In this document: in pieces, positions 45,989-48,812 of the stretch
How positions within the stretch are numbered: the first letter of the stretch is position 1
Layout of the letters: each line of letters begins with the position of its first letter
DNA from: an uncultured Cellvibrionales bacterium
Lineage (GTDB): Bacteria > Pseudomonadota > Gammaproteobacteria > Pseudomonadales > Dasaniaceae
DNA length: 48,812 nucleotides
Reading direction: 5' to 3'
Assembly: GCA_913019905.1 (NCBI GenBank)
Contig: CAJVZD010000032.1
Location: 1-48,812, forward strand
Program-made: the position numbers and the translations under genes
The notes under the pieces: generated by a model
What the model saw: the letters and a program-made list of their open reading frames with translations, nothing else
The model's database searches: none
Told to the model about the DNA's origin: nothing

Positions 45989-46489
45989 ATGACCAAAACC
46001 GCTGAGCGGCTAACAACCATTCATATCGACAAAGAAGACTTTAATTTCTCCATTGCTCATTTCACCATTTTCTCGGCAACGGAGAGGGAGCGCTTACACG
46101 GCCATAACTATCACGTGAGTGCAGAGATAACGGCACCGGTAGACACTAATGGTATGACTTTCGACTACAAACTCTATAAAGAACGCATTCGCGAATGCTG
46201 TGACAAAATTGATGAATACCTTTTACTTCCCGCCTTGTCACCACACCTAGAGATCGCCGAAGACGACACATTTTACCGCGTTGGGTTTAACGGCGAACTG
46301 ATGTATTTTATGAAAAGTGACACACTTTTACTTCCGGTCCTCAATTCCACAGTAGAGGAATACTCTAACTACGTGCTGGAGTATCTACTGTCCTTTCCAA
46401 CAGATATCCAACAATATGATGTACGCAAACTCCTTATCAAAGTCAGTTCGGGGCCCGGACAAAGCGGATCATCTCAGTGGACAAAGTAA
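45989..46489 (+). CDS. PTPS/QueD-fold protein with altered active site
   Basis: Tunnel-fold enzymes of this family convert dihydroneopterin triphosphate. The zinc-binding His are present: H24 (SIAHFT), H37 and H39 (LHGHNY). The catalytic cysteine of QueD (CxxxHGH) or PTPS-I is absent; the sequence is ERLHGH, matching the ExxHGH pattern of PTPS-III, which makes 6-hydroxymethyl-dihydropterin. The Asp-His pair is D75-E76 (IDEYLLLP) and the pterin-anchoring Glu near the C-terminus (V-x-E-T) is replaced by Ser in KVSSGPG. The enzyme probably has unusual specificity. ATG with AGGTAAAC. First gene of a compact run with an SDR 13 bp downstream. Confidence 0.87.
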   Translation: MTKTAERLTTIHIDKEDFNFSIAHFTIFSATERERLHGHNYHVSAEITAPVDTNGMTFDYKLYKERIRECCDKIDEYLLLPALSPHLEIAEDDTFYRVGFNGELMYFMKSDTLLLPVLNSTVEEYSNYVLEYLLSFPTDIQQYDVRKLLIKVSSGPGQSGSSQWTK

Positions 46490-46502
46490 ATAGGAATTTG
46501 AC

Positions 46503-47207
46503 GTGAACAAAAAATTAATTATTACCGGTGGCAGTAAAGGCATAGGTCGCGCGGCCATCGACGCCTTCCTGAAAGAGGGATACCAATGCATCAACATATC
46601 ACGTAGCACAATTGCCGAGCCGGGCGTTTTACAAATAAACGCTGATCTATCTAAAATGTCGTGGCTGCAGGACTGTGCACAAAGCCTAATTGATGCAGTA
46701 GCCGGCGCCGAGCAGCTTTGCCTCATTCACAATGCTGGAATGATGGAAAAGGATAACATTCAAAACTGCGAGCCGGCAAACCTTGCAGCGGTTTTGCAAG
46801 TCAACGTTATTGCGTCACAGCAACTCAATCAGTTGATTTTACCCTACATGCGTAAGGGCTCATCGATACTGTATATTGGCTCCACCCTAAGCGAAAAAGC
46901 CGTGTCGAACTCCTGCTCCTATGTCATTTCCAAACATGCTGTTGTCGGATTAATGCGCGCGACCTGCCAGGACCTTGCGGGAACAGGCATTCACACAGCG
47001 TGCATTTGCCCCGGGTTTACAGACACGGAAATGTTAAGAACCCACCTGGGTGATGACCCATCGATTATCGATTCGATTGCAAAACTAAATGGCTATGAGC
47101 GATTAATCGATCCAGACGAAATCGTTTCTGTGCTGCAATTTTGTGCAGACAACCCAGTGATTAATGGTACGCTGATGCACGCAAACCTCGGACAACTGGA
47201 AACGTAA
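46503..47207 (+). CDS. SDR oxidoreductase, sepiapterin reductase/benzil reductase-like
   Basis: A 234-residue Rossmann reductase with the NADP-binding TGGSKGIGRA at 8-17, HNAGMM for NNAG, IGSTLS carrying the catalytic Ser, and YVISK as YxxxK, so it should be active. The short length and general pattern resemble sepiapterin reductase and the bacterial YueD group, which reduce side-chain ketones. Placement right behind a PTPS-fold enzyme supports a pteridine-like substrate, but that is inferred. GTG start with AGGA eight bases before. Confidence 0.85.
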   Translation: MNKKLIITGGSKGIGRAAIDAFLKEGYQCINISRSTIAEPGVLQINADLSKMSWLQDCAQSLIDAVAGAEQLCLIHNAGMMEKDNIQNCEPANLAAVLQVNVIASQQLNQLILPYMRKGSSILYIGSTLSEKAVSNSCSYVISKHAVVGLMRATCQDLAGTGIHTACICPGFTDTEMLRTHLGDDPSIIDSIAKLNGYERLIDPDEIVSVLQFCADNPVINGTLMHANLGQLET

Positions 47208-47252
47208 GAAAATACCTTTCAGACAAATTTAATTCGCAGACTGAGAATAGTA

Positions 47253-48014
47253 ATGAACGATTCCATCGAGGTTGAAATAACTCAACGCCGAGAAAATGTT
47301 TTTTTGATTTTGGCGGGCTTCTTCATCTGTGCCATGACACTGTTGAATGTTGTCGGCATAACCCGATTTATTGAACTAGGACCTTTTGTTCTTGCCGTCG
47401 GCGTACTGCCCTATCCACTGACTTTTCTTTGTACCGACCTTGTGTGCGAATTGTATGGACAACGTCGGGCCAATTTCCTCGTTACGGTTGGCTTAATCCT
47501 CAACCTTTTTATTTTGTGCATCATGTATGTTGCGAACCTAGCTCCATCTGCCGCGGCCGGCTCGCAACCGCCATGGCAAACCTTACAATTAGCTGAACAA
47601 ATTATTCTTCCTTCCGGAGAGGTTACCGGCAATGCCGTTGAATTATTCGAACTCATCTACGCCTGCACGTCGGGAGCTGTGTTTGCCTCGATGGTGGCGT
47701 ATATCGCTGCTCAGTATGCCGACGTGCGGCTATTTCACTTCTTCAAGCGATTAACCAATGGCAAACACTTGTGGATACGCAATAACTTCAGCACGATGAT
47801 CAGTCAAATGATCGACTCAGTCGCAGTCATTGCCATCACCTTCGGCGCTGCATTTTTTGCCGGCGATTTTACGTTAAAAGCCATATTGGTCTTGATCGGC
47901 AGCAATTATATTTTTAAGTTTAGCTGCGCCGTGCTGGATACGGTCCCATTTTACATTTTGGTCAGCCGCCTACGTCGTTATTTGCACCTCGAAGGAACGA
48001 CCCAAGTTGGATAA
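47253..48014 (+). CDS. VUT/YhhQ-family transporter (queuosine-precursor type)
   Basis: A 253-residue membrane protein with about six helices. It fits the family known for preQ0/preQ1 uptake: the first helix FLILAGFFICAMTLLNVVG, the PYPLTFLCTDLVCELYGQ loop typical of the family, and the late NNFSTMISQMIDSVAVI helix. The CTDxxCExYG element is nearly canonical. It follows the SDR by 45 bp on the same strand. Either deazapurine uptake or transport of a related pteridine by the cassette is possible. Confidence 0.9.
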   Translation: MNDSIEVEITQRRENVFLILAGFFICAMTLLNVVGITRFIELGPFVLAVGVLPYPLTFLCTDLVCELYGQRRANFLVTVGLILNLFILCIMYVANLAPSAAAGSQPPWQTLQLAEQIILPSGEVTGNAVELFELIYACTSGAVFASMVAYIAAQYADVRLFHFFKRLTNGKHLWIRNNFSTMISQMIDSVAVIAITFGAAFFAGDFTLKAILVLIGSNYIFKFSCAVLDTVPFYILVSRLRRYLHLEGTTQVG

Positions 48015-48111
48015 TAGCAAAAAACGCGGCCATTTGACCTTAACACCAGCCGGTCTATTAATCTGTTGCACTAGACCAGTAACTAGCTAACGAAGAACCT
48101 AAGAAACCATT

Positions 48112-48726
48112 ATGAAAATAGCAATTATCAGCGGCAGTCACCGCCACAATTCGGAAAGCTTCAAGATTTCCAGTCATATAGAAAAGAAGCTACTGAGCTC
48201 GAGTCTTTGCGAGAGTACTTACCTCTTCAATCTTGCAGATAACCCTCTTCCTCTGTGGGAAGAATCCATCTGGAACGGCGACTCGATCTGGGAACAACGA
48301 TTACAACCCGTTTCGGAGCAACTTGCGGGCAGCGATGCCTTCGTCCTTGAGGTCCCCGAATGGCACGGCATGGCACCCGCTGGACTAAAAAACTTTTTCT
48401 TGATGTGGGGCAAGGGCGAGCTCGCGCATAAGCCGGCGTTAATCGTCGCCGTTTCCTCCGCCGACGGTGGTTCCTATCCCATTGCTGAGCTACGTATGAG
48501 CAGCTACAAAAACAACCGCATATGTTACCTTCCCGAACATTTAATTATTCGCAACGTTAATACCGTATTTAACGCCGACTCCAATGAAAACACCGATACT
48601 GCGCAAGCCTATTTCGACCAACGATTGATGTACTGCCTAACAATGCTAAAAGAATATGGATTGGCATTTCGGCAAATCAGGGCCAGTGGCGCAACCAGCC
48701 TTAAGAATTTTGGTAGCGGAATGTAA
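48112..48726 (+). CDS. NADPH-dependent FMN reductase-like flavoprotein
   Basis: A 204-residue flavodoxin-like protein of the FMN reductase family. The phosphate-binding loop is GSHRHNSES at 8-16; VPEWHGMAPAGLKNF corresponds to the PEYNxxxPxxLKN flavin-contact loop. It would use NAD(P)H to reduce FMN, quinones or another small substrate. 97 bp from the transporter on the same strand; a weak AAGAAA precedes the ATG. It might supply electrons to a step in the pterin-type cassette. Confidence 0.87.
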   Translation: MKIAIISGSHRHNSESFKISSHIEKKLLSSSLCESTYLFNLADNPLPLWEESIWNGDSIWEQRLQPVSEQLAGSDAFVLEVPEWHGMAPAGLKNFFLMWGKGELAHKPALIVAVSSADGGSYPIAELRMSSYKNNRICYLPEHLIIRNVNTVFNADSNENTDTAQAYFDQRLMYCLTMLKEYGLAFRQIRASGATSLKNFGSGM

Positions 48727-48812
48727 TGCAAGCGAATCGATAGATTGCTAAACAATTTTTAAAATTAAGTACGCGAAACTCGTCAAAACATGCCTCAGAG
48801 TCAATAAGAACT

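Overview
The window looks like a chromosomal segment of a marine-type gammaproteobacterium. This is an inference from gene content: a wax ester synthase, quinol-linked molybdoenzyme, many c-di-GMP proteins, a DUF4214 exoprotein, spondin-domain proteins, and a tRNA-Arg followed by a CCCGGC/GCCGGG terminator. About 33 genes, one tRNA and several decayed remnants are visible. The first ~1.2 kb is visibly AT-richer than the rest and breaks off inside a sensor gene exactly where a ring-cleavage dioxygenase gene loses its natural end. It is either a recombination scar or an assembly chimera.

Region 1 (1.2-13.5 kb) reads as an aromatic/sulfate-conjugate catabolic island. It holds an extradiol dioxygenase and TetR regulator (minus), divergent from a phenol-hydroxylase-type FAD monooxygenase, an SDR without the YxxxK motif, and a secreted sulfatase (plus, nearly abutting). 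These are followed by a truncated TauD/TfdA remnant, a PAPS sulfotransferase, a DUF885 metalloprotein whose N-terminal membrane segment carries an in-frame amber codon, a small exported protein and an acyl-CoA synthetase.

Region 2 (13.6-21.2 kb) has a small STAS-like protein, a 7TMR-DISM hybrid histidine kinase, a ~138-bp direct repeat that copies the 3' end and terminator of tRNA-Arg(TCT), a SnoaL-like protein next to a truncated haemoglobin, an MFS transporter, and a divergent enoyl-CoA hydratase.

Region 3 (21.3-25.5 kb) encodes a two-gene molybdoenzyme: a NasA-like Mo-bisPGD subunit without a Tat signal and a single-chain DmsB+DmsC fusion. Region 4 (25.9-31.0 kb) is a c-di-GMP block (PAS-PAS-GGDEF-EAL, PAS-GGDEF, PilZ) surrounding ~1.4 kb with no convincing gene. 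Region 5 (31.1-34.9 kb) is an apparent operon of two spondin-domain exported proteins plus an OmpR regulator and a sensor kinase.

Region 6 (35.3-45.4 kb) holds an M20 peptidase, a zinc alcohol dehydrogenase, an HDOD protein, a GNAT acetyltransferase behind a wax ester synthase/DGAT, a large secreted DUF4214/FN3 protein and a small secreted two-cysteine protein. Region 7 (46.0-48.7 kb) is a compact four-gene cassette: a PTPS/QueD-fold protein with Zn histidines but altered catalytic residues, an SDR of sepiapterin-reductase type, a VUT/YhhQ transporter and an NADPH-FMN reductase. This is the best candidate for an undescribed pteridine/deazapurine pathway in the window.
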